A DNA stretch of 64,000 nucleotides from Paenibacillus sp. HB172176 (GTDB lineage: Bacteria > Bacillota > Bacilli > Paenibacillales > Paenibacillaceae). The translations under genes were made by a program, and so were the position numbers. The notes under the pieces were generated by a model, which was not told the DNA's origin, did not search any database, and saw only the letters and a program-made list of their open reading frames with translations. Location: assembly GCF_011947265.1 (NCBI RefSeq), contig NZ_JAATHD010000025.1, positions 23,752-87,751 of the forward strand. Direction: 5' to 3'. Numbering within the stretch: the first letter of the stretch is position 1; each line of letters starts with the position of its first letter. This document shows, piece by piece, positions 25,805-34,590 of this stretch.

Positions 25805-26197
25805 CTGCAACGACTTATGTGCAAAGGAAAGATTCACCGGGCTACGGTAACGGAAGCCGATCTCGATTATGTAGGAAGCATCACAATCGATGCTTTGTTG
25901 ATGAAGAAAGCGAATATTCGCCCCTATGAAATGGTTCAAGTCACCTCACTCAGAAATGCGACGCGTTGGAAGACCTATGCCCTTCCGGCGCCGGAGCAGT
26001 CCGGGAAGATCTGCCTGAACGGCCCCCCCGCTCATCTGTTTCAGCCGGGAGACAAGGTGATTATTCTCAGTATGGGGCTGTTCCATGAGGAGGATACGGC
26101 TGAATTACAGCCTCGCGTTGTTTTTGTAGACGAACAAAATCAAATTGTGGGCATTGAAGCTCATGACACCCAGTATCCGGAGGGAAGCCCATCATGA
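25805..26197 (+). CDS. panD: Aspartate 1-decarboxylase, probable CTG start
   Basis: PanD makes beta-alanine from aspartate for pantothenate and CoA. It is a self-cleaving pyruvoyl enzyme; the Gly-Ser cleavage site is present in YVGSITID, with GKIHRATVTEADLDY before it. Starting at CTG gives nine residues ending in Gly-Lys that align exactly with the MxRxMxxGK start of E. coli and B. subtilis PanD and puts GGAGG 9 bases upstream. A TTG 9 bases earlier touches the ribosome site directly, and the next ATG would cut off four conserved residues. Length is then 130 residues. It overlaps the next gene by ATGA. Confidence 0.88.
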   Translation: MQRLMCKGKIHRATVTEADLDYVGSITIDALLMKKANIRPYEMVQVTSLRNATRWKTYALPAPEQSGKICLNGPPAHLFQPGDKVIILSMGLFHEEDTAELQPRVVFVDEQNQIVGIEAHDTQYPEGSPS

Positions 26198-26919
26198 AGC
26201 CGAGCTGGAACAAGTGGAGCAAATACACGATTATGAAGAAATCTTCGTCCCTTATCCCTTCGCTCCCCCAAACCCTGCCATTGTCTGCGCGGACGCTTGC
26301 GACGATGATTGATCGTTACAAAACGGTCATTGTGAAGCCTCGGGCCAAAAGCGGCGGAGCAGGCGTATTTCGGATTACGAAGCAGTCCCCCCGCCAGTTG
26401 CATGTGCGCTGGGAGAAGCACAGCCGCAAGGTCTCCGATATCTCTGCCGTCATGAGCTTGCTGAACAGGCATTCATTAGGAAGCGGTCTTGTTCAGCGAT
26501 ATGTGAATCTGGCGACAGTCGGCTCGAGACCCTTCGATGCGAGAGTCATGGTGCAGCGCGGAAGAAGCCGGTCATGGAAGGTGACGGGATCGTTAGCCAA
26601 GATTGCCGGGCCCGGTTATCTCGTAACCAATACGGCACGCAGCCGCGGATACGTGCTTCCGCTGCCCGAAGCGATCCGCAAGTCGCCAAGCCTTATGAAT
26701 CAGAGCGGGAGCATCGTCAGCCAGTCGCATGCTTTGTCGCTTCGCACCGCCAGACATCTCCACGCTTATTATCCTTGGATTCGCACAGTAGGCATGGATG
26801 TGGGCATCGATCGAAAGGGCAAACCGTGGATCATTGAAGCGAATTTCTCCCCGAGCCGTTCCTTGTTCAAGAGGCTGAAGGATAAGTCCATGTACCGTCG
26901 CATTATAAAATGGGGTTAA
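26194..26919 (+). CDS. YheC/YheD-family coat-associated ATP-grasp protein
   Basis: The 241-residue product fits the YheC/YheD family of spore-coat-associated ATP-grasp proteins: YKTVIVKPRAKSGGAGVFRI (nucleotide loop), LVQRYVNLATVGSRPFDARV, and the metal-binding end VGIDRKGKPWIIEANFSPS. It overlaps panD by four bases and runs 17 bases into the end of the convergent threonine-synthase-like gene. The coupling to panD is unusual. Its ligase substrate is unknown. Confidence 0.85.
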   Translation: MKPSWNKWSKYTIMKKSSSLIPSLPQTLPLSARTLATMIDRYKTVIVKPRAKSGGAGVFRITKQSPRQLHVRWEKHSRKVSDISAVMSLLNRHSLGSGLVQRYVNLATVGSRPFDARVMVQRGRSRSWKVTGSLAKIAGPGYLVTNTARSRGYVLPLPEAIRKSPSLMNQSGSIVSQSHALSLRTARHLHAYYPWIRTVGMDVGIDRKGKPWIIEANFSPSRSLFKRLKDKSMYRRIIKWG

Positions 26920-28087
26920 GCTTGCCAAGCAGCGGCGTTCTCTCATTCGCGCAATGAAGCTCATACTTCATCGCATGGGAGGTATTGAACAGCACGACGC
27001 GATCCTTAGGCTGAATCCAGCCTTCTTCGCACAAGCTTACAAATCCTGCCCAGGTCGCCGCCCCTTCGGGCGATGCCGAAATTCCTCTGGCGCCCATCGC
27101 TCGCTGGGCGTCTTTTATTTCGTCTTGAGTGACTGCGACCGCGGTTCCTTTCATTTCTCTTAGGATTCGAACAAGCAGCTCCAGATCAGGCGGTCTTGGC
27201 ACGCGCATGCCTGTCGCCGCTGGAGTTTCGGAGCCGCTGTCGGCTTTCCCCATAGCCGCGGCCAGCGGCGCGCAGCCCGATGCTTGCACGCAGACCATGC
27301 GAGGCAGCGGTCCCGTTATCATTCTCAATTCCTTCAGCTCGCGAAAGGCCTTCCACATCCCGATAACTCCTGAGCCTCCGCCGGTCGGATATACAATAAC
27401 GCTTGGCAGCTGCCAGTTCAACTGCTCCGCAAGCTCGAAGCCCATCGTCTTCTTGCCTTCAACCCGGCCAGGCTCCTTCAGCGTGGAAACGGATGACCAG
27501 CCGAACAATCTTCTCCCCGCTTCCACCCATTGTCCGGCGTCATGAATAAGTCCCTTCACTCGAAAAGTGTCCGCCCCGTAATGCCTGCATTCCTGCACGA
27601 TATACGGCGGGCAGTCCTCAGGCACGAAGACGCATGCATCCATGCCGGCAGAGGCCGCATAAGCCGCAAGCGCGCTCGCTGCATTCCCATTGGAGGCCAA
27701 GGCGGCTGTCCGCTTGCCTCTTTCCTTCAGCAGCGAGACGGCTACCGACATCCCGCGCGCTTTGAAGCTGCCGGTCGGATTCAGCTCTTCCCGCTTGATC
27801 CACAGCCGATCAACCGGCAGCTTCAGCTCCGCTATGCTCAAGAGAGACAAGGGAGTCCAACCTTCCCCTAATGATACGATATCCTCCGAAGCCGCTACGG
27901 GCAGAAGCTCCTTGTAACGCCACATAGACGCGGGTCGGTGCAAGAGCGCCTGCTTAGTCAATGTCTTCGCCGCTAATGCCAGATCGTATTCAACAAGTCG
28001 CACACCGCCGCAAACGCAGTTCATCTCTTCATAGGTGAATGCCGCAGACGAGCCGCATCTTGAGCATGTTACTCTAAGCCGGGTCAT
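26903..28087 (-). CDS. Threonine synthase-like PLP enzyme
   Basis: The 394-residue protein is a fold-type II pyridoxal-phosphate enzyme. The PLP lysine sits in NPTGSFKARG, and the phosphate-binding loop appears as PTGGGSGVIG. The N-terminus has a small Cys-rich ribbon (CSRCGS, CVCGG), common in this threonine-synthase subgroup. SLGEGWTPLS matches the family. GGAGG lies 6 bases before the ATG. It is not next to hom or thrB here, so it may be a second copy with a specialised role. Confidence 0.85.
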   Translation of the reverse strand: MTRLRVTCSRCGSSAAFTYEEMNCVCGGVRLVEYDLALAAKTLTKQALLHRPASMWRYKELLPVAASEDIVSLGEGWTPLSLLSIAELKLPVDRLWIKREELNPTGSFKARGMSVAVSLLKERGKRTAALASNGNAASALAAYAASAGMDACVFVPEDCPPYIVQECRHYGADTFRVKGLIHDAGQWVEAGRRLFGWSSVSTLKEPGRVEGKKTMGFELAEQLNWQLPSVIVYPTGGGSGVIGMWKAFRELKELRMITGPLPRMVCVQASGCAPLAAAMGKADSGSETPAATGMRVPRPPDLELLVRILREMKGTAVAVTQDEIKDAQRAMGARGISASPEGAATWAGFVSLCEEGWIQPKDRVVLFNTSHAMKYELHCANERTPLLGKLNPIL

Positions 28088-28180
28088 ATCCTACCTCCAT
28101 GCCAGTATAGTAAGCCGATAACGATTCCTTCATCATCTTATTCCCATGACAAACGATCAACACGGCTTATAACCAGCATG

Positions 28181-28774
28181 TTACTTATCTTTCCCGCCCA
28201 CATCCGCCTGAAGGATGGCTGAACGCTCAACCAACCACGCAAGCCCTCCTGCCGCAAGCGTCGCCGCCGTCGCCGCTATGACCGAACCGCCGGCGTGGAA
28301 GAACAGAATCGGGACCCACGCAATAGCTAGCATCCGATGTACGGTGCGCATCCATTTATTTCTTATCCTCAGAATGAAATAACCATAACCCGCCAGCGTC
28401 AGCAATAACAGAAAATTCGCAATTCCGGACATGATTTTATGATCATGCGGCTTGATTATTAGGAAGTACGCGCCATGAACAGCGATGAACAAGAGAGTCG
28501 CCCATCCAAGCGGTTGATGAATGGCATGCAGCATTTTCCCGACCTTCCTCAAGAGCTGAGACGGGGATTTGCGTTTCCTCTTGAACCAATACCAAGAGAA
28601 GCTGACCGCTCCCATATACAGAGAGATTGTGCCAAGCGTCTTGACGATTCCCTCCATAGGGTGCTCGTGCTCTCTAATCCGTGGATGCGGAGTCAAGAAA
28701 TAATAAACCAAGAGAAGAATTGCTGCAGCAACGGTGAAAATAGCCGGAATCCATACCTTCTTGTTTTTGCTCAT
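28181..28774 (-). CDS. Ferric-reductase/cytochrome b-like membrane protein
   Basis: The 197-residue product has about five membrane helices. Two of them carry spaced histidine pairs (MLHAIHQPLGWATLLFIAVHG and VHRMLAIAWVPILFFHAGG), the arrangement used to bind two haems in ferric-reductase-like and cytochrome b-type proteins. No flavin domain is attached, so electrons would come from a partner. The second of two adjacent ATGs has better spacing to GGGAG. Substrate and partner are unknown. Confidence 0.68.
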   Translation of the reverse strand: MSKNKKVWIPAIFTVAAAILLLVYYFLTPHPRIREHEHPMEGIVKTLGTISLYMGAVSFSWYWFKRKRKSPSQLLRKVGKMLHAIHQPLGWATLLFIAVHGAYFLIIKPHDHKIMSGIANFLLLLTLAGYGYFILRIRNKWMRTVHRMLAIAWVPILFFHAGGSVIAATAATLAAGGLAWLVERSAILQADVGGKDK

Positions 28775-28895
28775 CATACTCTCCCTTGTTCGGTATTTGA
28801 TCGACAGTGTTCCATTCCCATTGTACATAGTCAAAATGAGAAATTCATGAGAGAGCCTTCCAATTTGTAAATCGACAAACGTCTATCAACAAAAA

Positions 28896-28938
28896 AAAGC
28901 TCTAAAATAATCAATGAGCTTGATCATTTCAGAGCTTT
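28896..28938. terminator. Bidirectional terminator between DedA and the haem-type gene
   Basis: AAAGCTCT pairs with AGAGCTTT, with AAAAT.ATCA/TGAT.ATTT inside, flanked by a run of A on one side and T-rich sequence on the other. It serves the minus-strand dedA. Confidence 0.8.
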
Positions 28939-28968
28939 GTCCGCGATGCGCGGCTTCTTCTGTATCCT

Positions 28969-29583
28969 TTATTTCCCGGTCGTTTTTCTTGACTTCCACA
29001 CCCAGCGCAGCACGAGGATCACAACCACAACCGCGATGATATAGCTGAACGGCTTGATATACGGCTCCGCTTCATCCCAGTTCTGCCCCAGACGGTAGCC
29101 TACATAGGTAAGCGCAATATTCCACGGGATGCAGCCGAGCGTTGTGAACACAACGAACTTGGCGAAGTTCATTCTTGCCACGCCTGCCGGCAGGGAAATG
29201 AAGGTCCGAATGAACGGCAAATTCCTCGTCGCGAACACCGTCCACTCGCCATATTTATGAAACCACGATTCCGCCTTGTCCAGATGATGCTCGTTCAGCA
29301 GCACATACTTGCCATACTTCAGGATGAACGCGCGTCCCCCGACAATTCCGATCCAGTAGGCCAATATGGAGCCGAGCAAGTTGCCGACAACGCCAGCGAT
29401 CACAACCTCCGTGAAAGTAAAGTTTCCCGTAACCACATGAAAGCCGCCTACCAGCATAATGACTTCGCTTGGAAGAGGTATGCACGCACTCTCGATGAGC
29501 ATGCCGAGTCCAATGCCCCAGATGCCCAGATTGTCAATCATCGTTTGAACAAATTCAGATAAAAATTCAAGAATAGCATGCAA
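28969..29583 (-). CDS. DedA-family membrane protein
   Basis: The 204-residue polytopic protein has the DedA signatures ESACIPLPSEVIMLVGGF, GSILAYWIGIVGGR and the conserved basic motif FATRNLPFIRTFISLPAGVARMNFAKF. DedA proteins include transporters that flip undecaprenyl phosphate (UptA type) or phospholipids; which one this is cannot be said. It is a single gene with its own terminator. Confidence 0.93.
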   Translation of the reverse strand: MHAILEFLSEFVQTMIDNLGIWGIGLGMLIESACIPLPSEVIMLVGGFHVVTGNFTFTEVVIAGVVGNLLGSILAYWIGIVGGRAFILKYGKYVLLNEHHLDKAESWFHKYGEWTVFATRNLPFIRTFISLPAGVARMNFAKFVVFTTLGCIPWNIALTYVGYRLGQNWDEAEPYIKPFSYIIAVVVVILVLRWVWKSRKTTGK

Positions 29584-29675
29584 CTTTCAATCGACTCCTT
29601 CTCTCTAACCTGCATGCTTCAAAAGATATCATATTTATCTGAAAATAGCATGAGAATATTTGACCAGACCGGAAA

Positions 29676-30419
29676 TTAAGCCCGGCTGCCCGCGTAGAAG
29701 GCCATGGCGTCGCGCATGAACAACGCCAGTCCTTCGCCAAACTTATCGATATTTTTCGTAAAACGCTCGTCATCGACATACATTTGCCCGAGGCTCTTGA
29801 ACGCTTCGGGCGAATAGGCTCCCATACGATTCAGCAGGTCATACCATTCCTTAATCGCCGCCTGGGAAGCCTGCGATTCCGGATCATCATGACGAAGCGC
29901 CGCAAGCCTTCGATACAACGCGTTCATCTCCTCTTGGAATCGTTCGATGCTGCCGTCCTGCTTCATTGCGCCGAGCTTTGCATTCGAATCATCCACCGTC
30001 CGATCTCCCCAGCGCTCCCGCGCCTCTCCCTCATACGGATTGACTTCGCTGAAATCAAACCCTTCGAATTTCTCCTTGTTCGTCATGTTCATTTCTCCTC
30101 TCTCGTATTGCATCGTCTTCTCCACCGTCCGCAGCAGCCGGTCCAACTGATCGCGCTTCTCTCGCAGCATCTGCTTATGCCGGCTCAGCGCCTCCAAGCG
30201 GTCGAAGCTCTCGTCGGTCACGATCGCCCTGATTTGCTTCAAAGGAAATCCCAGCTCCCGATAAAAGCAAATTTGCTGCAGCAGCTCGAGATTACGCTGA
30301 GAATAGTCGCGATAGCCGGCTTCGGTTATCCCATCCGGAATCAGGAGACCAATCTCGTCATAATGATGCAGTGTGCGCACGCTGACGCCAGCGAGCTCCG
30401 CAACCTCTTTCACCTTCAT
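29676..30419 (-). CDS. MerR-family regulator with TipAS ligand domain
   Basis: The 247-residue product has an N-terminal MerR winged helix (MKVKEVAELAGVSVRTLHHYDEIG), a coiled dimer helix (LSRHKQMLREKRDQLDRLL) and a C-terminal TipAS domain (FSEVNPYEGEARERWGD; VDDERFTKNIDKFGEGLALFMRDAM) that binds thiopeptide-like or other drugs. The start is the ATG after GGGGGCGGG. Its promoter has the 19-base spacer and dyad expected for autoactivation. Confidence 0.94.
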   Translation of the reverse strand: MKVKEVAELAGVSVRTLHHYDEIGLLIPDGITEAGYRDYSQRNLELLQQICFYRELGFPLKQIRAIVTDESFDRLEALSRHKQMLREKRDQLDRLLRTVEKTMQYERGEMNMTNKEKFEGFDFSEVNPYEGEARERWGDRTVDDSNAKLGAMKQDGSIERFQEEMNALYRRLAALRHDDPESQASQAAIKEWYDLLNRMGAYSPEAFKSLGQMYVDDERFTKNIDKFGEGLALFMRDAMAFYAGSRA

Positions 30420-30447
30420 CGTATTGCCCGCCCCCTTCTTGCTTCTC

Positions 30448-30478
30448 ACTATAGAGTATCACGTAACGTGAGGGTCAA
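30448..30478 (-). promoter_or_regulatory. MerR-type promoter with 19-bp spacer and dyad
   Basis: On the minus strand TTGACC (-35, 30478-30473) and TATAGT (-10, 30453-30448) are separated by 19 bases. The perfect dyad TCACGTAACGTGA (30459-30471) lies inside the spacer. This over-long spacer with a central palindrome is the hallmark of MerR-activated promoters. Confidence 0.78.
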
Positions 30479-30682
30479 TCCCCATTTTGTATTATTGCTG
30501 CGACAACAGATCAATCTTCCATGCGCTTTTCCAGAATGATCTGTTCTCTCCTCTGTGTATTGTGATATATAGTTCATATAGTAAAAACGACGCTTACCCT
30601 GCTTCATATACCCAAGCCATTCCTCTCGCAATTCTATACTATATACTAGCTTGAAAAATAAGTGTCGCGGAGGGATATTGCC

Positions 30683-31141
30683 TTGTCACTGGTGAAAGAA
30701 ATAAAAAAGGTGCTGAAATCGCAAGAAGTAGAACAGCTAAACCTTCTCCTCGAGGATGGTTCTGTGCAAGAGCTTGCTCTGGCAGGCAAGAGCAAAGATG
30801 AGATTAAAGACATGCTCGCGGATGTAGACTGGGAGCCAGTTGCTGAAGTAGAGGCGGTTGTACATGATGAAAATTCAGAGGAAGCGGAAGAAAACGATCA
30901 AGAAGTCGACGATGAAGAGGAGGCGGCAGAAGACAAGGACGAAGAGGATGATGAGGATGAGAAGGAAAAAAAGAGAGCTAAAAAGCTGAAAAAGGCGCTG
31001 AAGAAAAAAGAAAAGAAAAAAGAAAAAAAGAAGATGAATAGGGATCATCATGCTGATTCTGATTGTGATCCTGTTTGTGATCATGATCACGACCATCATC
31101 ATGATCCTGACGATGATGATGACGACGAAGACGAGGAATAA
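30683..31141 (+). CDS. Low-complexity acidic/Lys/His-Asp-rich protein near the coat genes
   Basis: I do not recognise this 152-residue protein. The start is a TTG 8 bases after GGAGGG. Residues 1-55 form a compact region (SLVKEIKKVLKSQEVEQLNL; KSKDEIKDMLADVDWEP). The next 40 residues are almost all Glu and Asp, then comes a Lys/Arg block of about 25 residues, and the tail is rich in His and Asp (DHDHDHHHDPDDDDDD) with two Cys. The tail looks able to bind divalent metal. The adjacent convergent cotSA-cotS pair suggests a spore-coat or crust role, but this is context only. Confidence 0.72.
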   Translation: MSLVKEIKKVLKSQEVEQLNLLLEDGSVQELALAGKSKDEIKDMLADVDWEPVAEVEAVVHDENSEEAEENDQEVDDEEEAAEDKDEEDDEDEKEKKRAKKLKKALKKKEKKKEKKKMNRDHHADSDCDPVCDHDHDHHHDPDDDDDDEDEE

Positions 31142-31171
31142 CTTCTCCCTTGCATGATACGTTTGAACAGC

Positions 31172-31200
31172 GCCTGCGAACTTTGCTTCGCAGGCTTCTT
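31172..31200 (+). terminator. Terminator after the low-complexity gene
   Basis: GCCTGCGAA pairs with TTCGCAGGC around CTTTGC, followed by TTCTTCGCTTCT. Confidence 0.75.
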
Positions 31201-31261
31201 CGCTTCTGCAACTGTCAGGTCGCAGCGGATCGTAAAAACGACTCGAGAGGCGGCGCTCCAT

Positions 31262-31300
31262 CATAGAAAACAGAAGCCCGCTGCACATGCACCGGGCCTC
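31262..31300 (-). terminator. Terminator of the cotS-cotSA operon
   Basis: On the minus strand AGGCCCG pairs with CGGGCTT, with GCA/TGC inside, followed by CTGTTTTCT. Confidence 0.7.
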
Positions 31301-31329
31301 TTCCTTTATCTCAATTCAAACATTGCGCC

Positions 31330-32469
31330 CTAGCTCCCCCACACCTCCAGTATGTTGCCTGCCACATGATTCCAGGTAAAATGGTCCTCGACCAGCTTGC
31401 GGCCTTGCAAGCCCATCCGACCTGCGTTGCCTGGATTAGAAAGCATAGCGTTGATATGATCGGCGTATTCAAGCGGATTCTCCGGATCCTGAACAATAAC
31501 GCCGTTATTGCCCCGAATAATTTCCGGATTTCCTCCCCTCGCCGTTGTGATAAGCGGCAGGCCGGCCGCCATTGCCTCATAATGGACGCGCGCCAGCGGC
31601 TCTTCCCAGATGGATGTGCAGACGAATACATCCGCCGCGCAGTACCATTTATGCACATCCTGCGCCTGCACATAGCCTGTTGTCTTAACCGGAATCGGCG
31701 ACCGCTCGGCCATTGCGCGCAGATAGGCGATATAGTCGCTGATGCGATCATCGCTGAACCAGGCCGCGCCGACAATAACAAGCACCGCATCTTGCTGCTT
31801 AATATGATTCATTGCCCGAACGAGCACATGCGGACCTTTGTTCCGGGAAAGCCTTCCGACGAACAGGATTACCTTCTTGTTCCCGAGCTGATGCTCCGCC
31901 CGAATTTGTTCCCGATCCCGCTTCGCCGAATTGGATTGCCTGTATGGCGCGAATTTCGATAGATCCACGCCGGAATAGATCGTTCTGATCTTGCCAGCCG
32001 CCTCCGGATAGTCCTTGCAGATCGTCGCTCCGATATAATTGCTGATGGTTACGATGGTATCCACCCTCGCCACAACCGCATTTCCTTCTTGCCTGTTCAG
32101 CTTGAGCGAATTGAACATATCATTATGCATGCTGAGCACAATTCGCGCATTTGGCCGCACGGAATCGACAGGCATCACCAACCTCGGCCGGTTAAAAATA
32201 TGAATTACATCGAATTGCTCATTGCTTTGCGCGAGATAGGGAATGATATTCTCCATATAAATGTCCAGAATTCCCTTCGATTCGAATCGCCGGTATCGAA
32301 TTCCGTTCACTGTCTCCGATTCCGGCAAATCCGGATCGCTCCGGCTGATGATCGTTAATTGATGCTGTCTGCTCAGCAGTTCCTTCACTCCGTCAATATA
32401 CGTCTGAATCGCCCCGCCGCGAATATTCGGAACGGGAAGCTTCTCTGTGCATATCATCAATATATTCAT
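31330..32469 (-). CDS. cotSA: Spore coat glycosyltransferase CotSA
   Basis: The 379-residue GT4-family glycosyltransferase opens with NILMICTEKLPVPNIRGGAI, very close to the start of Bacillus CotSA. It has the GT-B donor-site phrase FVGRLSRNKGPHVLVRAM and the acidic EEPLARVHYEAMAAGLP motif. CotSA is incorporated in the spore coat together with CotS. Its ATG overlaps the cotS stop (ATGA), as in the known cotSA-cotS neighbourhood, and a terminator follows. It has no signal peptide. Confidence 0.92.
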   Translation of the reverse strand: MNILMICTEKLPVPNIRGGAIQTYIDGVKELLSRQHQLTIISRSDPDLPESETVNGIRYRRFESKGILDIYMENIIPYLAQSNEQFDVIHIFNRPRLVMPVDSVRPNARIVLSMHNDMFNSLKLNRQEGNAVVARVDTIVTISNYIGATICKDYPEAAGKIRTIYSGVDLSKFAPYRQSNSAKRDREQIRAEHQLGNKKVILFVGRLSRNKGPHVLVRAMNHIKQQDAVLVIVGAAWFSDDRISDYIAYLRAMAERSPIPVKTTGYVQAQDVHKWYCAADVFVCTSIWEEPLARVHYEAMAAGLPLITTARGGNPEIIRGNNGVIVQDPENPLEYADHINAMLSNPGNAGRMGLQGRKLVEDHFTWNHVAGNILEVWGS

Positions 32470-34331
32470 AGCGCCGCCTCCTCAGCCTCGGTTTTCATGC
32501 GGGCAGAGAGATACGCTTTCTCATGATTCGCAAGCAAGCGATTCGGCGAAGAATGAATCAGCCAGCTCTCATGCGACTCTCCCGAATGGCTCTTCACTTG
32601 CGCCCTTGCCCTGACCCTCTGCAGCTGCTTGCCGGTCGGCTTTCGCTTTCCCTTCGGCGCCTGCTTGCGCGATGGGCCGGATGCCGCTCCGCTGACGCGG
32701 CGGTCCGTAAGCGGACTCGAAGCTTTGGCAGACTTGCTGCGCTTCACTTCCCTGCGAGGTCCCTTTCCGCCTTGCGCCTCTTCTATCGCTTTTCTGCGTT
32801 TAGTCGCACGGTCAGCTTCCTTGCTTTTCGACTTTCTGGAAGGAACGAGTTCAAGCGTCTTCTTCAGAGGCACCGCCTCGCTGCCCGGCTTCACGCTCAC
32901 CGTTTTTTTCAATTTCTTGTATTTGTTCTTATTGATCGATTGCTCATTCTTTCGACTTTCTTCCTTCTGCAGACGCTTCTCATCCTTTTCTTGCAGCTCT
33001 TGCTTCATTCTCTCTCCTCGTTCACGTTCGCTGTTCTTGCCTGTTTTTTTGCGGCTCTTTGTTTTCTTTTTCTTCTTCTGCGACTTCTCTCTCTCGTCAT
33101 CTTCGTCTTCATCCTCTTGCGTATATTCCTCCATCGGCGGCATGGCGGTACCCTGCTTTGCGTAATCGCGATAGCTGAACGGCAAGCTCGCTTCTTCCTC
33201 GATTTCCGGATAATCGCCTGACGGGTACATCTCCATGTCCTGCTCCAGCTCCCGCAGAACCTCCCATTTGTTCGCTTCCGTCGCCACGACCCGATCGAGA
33301 ATTGCATTCAGTTCGGTGTTCATGAAGGTTACGGGATCGAACACGATTTCTTTGGTATGCTTATAAAATTCATTCGGAAACGCCATATCGAGCCACAACA
33401 GCTCGAATGTCTCTCGATCTAACGGATTCGCCCGATGATAGGCTTCGATTACGCCGCGTATCCAAACAATGTCCCATGCGCCCATATCATCCATGGTGCT
33501 GGTAATGATCTTGCGCAGGTCCCTGATCGGCAAGTCGAAAGCGACGCCGTCCAGATCGATGACCCAGATGCCGCCAGGACCCATCTGCCCGTTCGACCAG
33601 CCGTAATCCTGATGGGCAAGACCCCAGTGCGAGCCGCCCTTGCGAACCATTTTGGAATAGGACGAGGCTTGAAAACGCTTGTAAATATCCTGCGCCTGAC
33701 CCTCGAACATATCAAGAACGCTTAAGAGATGCGCGCTGGCTTCGGTATCCCGGTAAGCGTTCGCCAGATGTCTGAACCAGCCAATCTTCGACATAATCTT
33801 CTGATATTGACTATCCCACTTGTAAATCCGAGACGATTTGCCCGCCTCGGGAGGCGGAACGTAGCCCTTCGTCCATTGATGAAATTCGCCAAGTCCGTGG
33901 CAGAGCGTCATCGATCCGTCCAGATCGATCTTGGCGACAGGCGCCAACTCCACGATCCAATCGGTGACAATCCATAGCTTGCCGCCCGCTGCGACCGAAT
34001 TGCGATCATCCTTCGTGTGAATGATGGCCGGCACCCTGCCGCCGTTCGCGACCACATATTCCTGCGCCGCCACACTGAACAGGCTTCGCTCCGGCGTGCG
34101 GTGAAGCACCTTCAAGCTGCGCGCGCCATGATTCGTTTCGATGCGCCAGATCGCTCCGCCTTTGTCGGGCTTCGACGTAATCAGCGTCATTTGATTCACT
34201 CGCATATCATAGGATTCGCAAACCTTGCGGGCAAGCTCCTCCAACTCGGGCGGGACATATTGTTCCAGATTTATATTAGGCGAATCTTCCAGCAGCAGAT
34301 CATCCCAAGGTACGATTTGATAGCCTTCCAA
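32466..34331 (-). CDS. cotS: CotS-family spore coat protein with long charged tail
   Basis: Residues 1-385 are a CotS-type, aminoglycoside-kinase-like fold (WRIETNHGARSLKVLHR; catalytic-loop region WGLAHQDYGWSNGQ; WVIDLDGVAFDLPIRDLRK). After an acidic patch (EDEDEDDERE) come about 230 residues that are almost all Lys, Arg, Glu and Ser, ending with LLANHEKAYLSARMKTE. Bacillus CotS is near 350 residues, so the tail is an addition, possibly a coat-polymer or nucleic-acid-like binding region. The chosen start is a TTG 7 bases after GGAGG. It is co-translated with cotSA. Confidence 0.85.
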   Translation of the reverse strand: MEGYQIVPWDDLLLEDSPNINLEQYVPPELEELARKVCESYDMRVNQMTLITSKPDKGGAIWRIETNHGARSLKVLHRTPERSLFSVAAQEYVVANGGRVPAIIHTKDDRNSVAAGGKLWIVTDWIVELAPVAKIDLDGSMTLCHGLGEFHQWTKGYVPPPEAGKSSRIYKWDSQYQKIMSKIGWFRHLANAYRDTEASAHLLSVLDMFEGQAQDIYKRFQASSYSKMVRKGGSHWGLAHQDYGWSNGQMGPGGIWVIDLDGVAFDLPIRDLRKIITSTMDDMGAWDIVWIRGVIEAYHRANPLDRETFELLWLDMAFPNEFYKHTKEIVFDPVTFMNTELNAILDRVVATEANKWEVLRELEQDMEMYPSGDYPEIEEEASLPFSYRDYAKQGTAMPPMEEYTQEDEDEDDEREKSQKKKKKTKSRKKTGKNSERERGERMKQELQEKDEKRLQKEESRKNEQSINKNKYKKLKKTVSVKPGSEAVPLKKTLELVPSRKSKSKEADRATKRRKAIEEAQGGKGPRREVKRSKSAKASSPLTDRRVSGAASGPSRKQAPKGKRKPTGKQLQRVRARAQVKSHSGESHESWLIHSSPNRLLANHEKAYLSARMKTEAEEAAL

Positions 34332-34590
34332 ACCTATAACCTCCACTCAGAGTAACTGTAGAAACGTTGTTCTTCTATGTATATGACCGCGGGGCAAGGG
34401 TCGATATGTATAAGCGTGGAGGGTCATTCGCACATTTATGAAGGTGGTGTAAAGATATTGAGGTGTTTTTGGAGTAATGTTTCTTACTGACCTGTCGCTG
34501 CTGGAAGAGATCGATCTTGAGATCGCCGTTGTTTCCGGGTGTCAATTATTAAGCCGACGCAGTTGTTGAGTCGTGGGAGCATAGGAGAGG
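34332..34590. other. Intergenic stretch without recognisable features
   Basis: Upstream of cotS I see no convincing gene, RNA or long palindrome. A sporulation promoter for cotS should lie here, but I could not identify its boxes with confidence. Confidence 0.4.

Noticed and set aside
28105..28175. Hairpin AAGCCG/CGGCTT upstream of the threonine-synthase-like gene
   Set aside because: The loop is about 50 bases long and no T tract follows, so chance pairing is likely.
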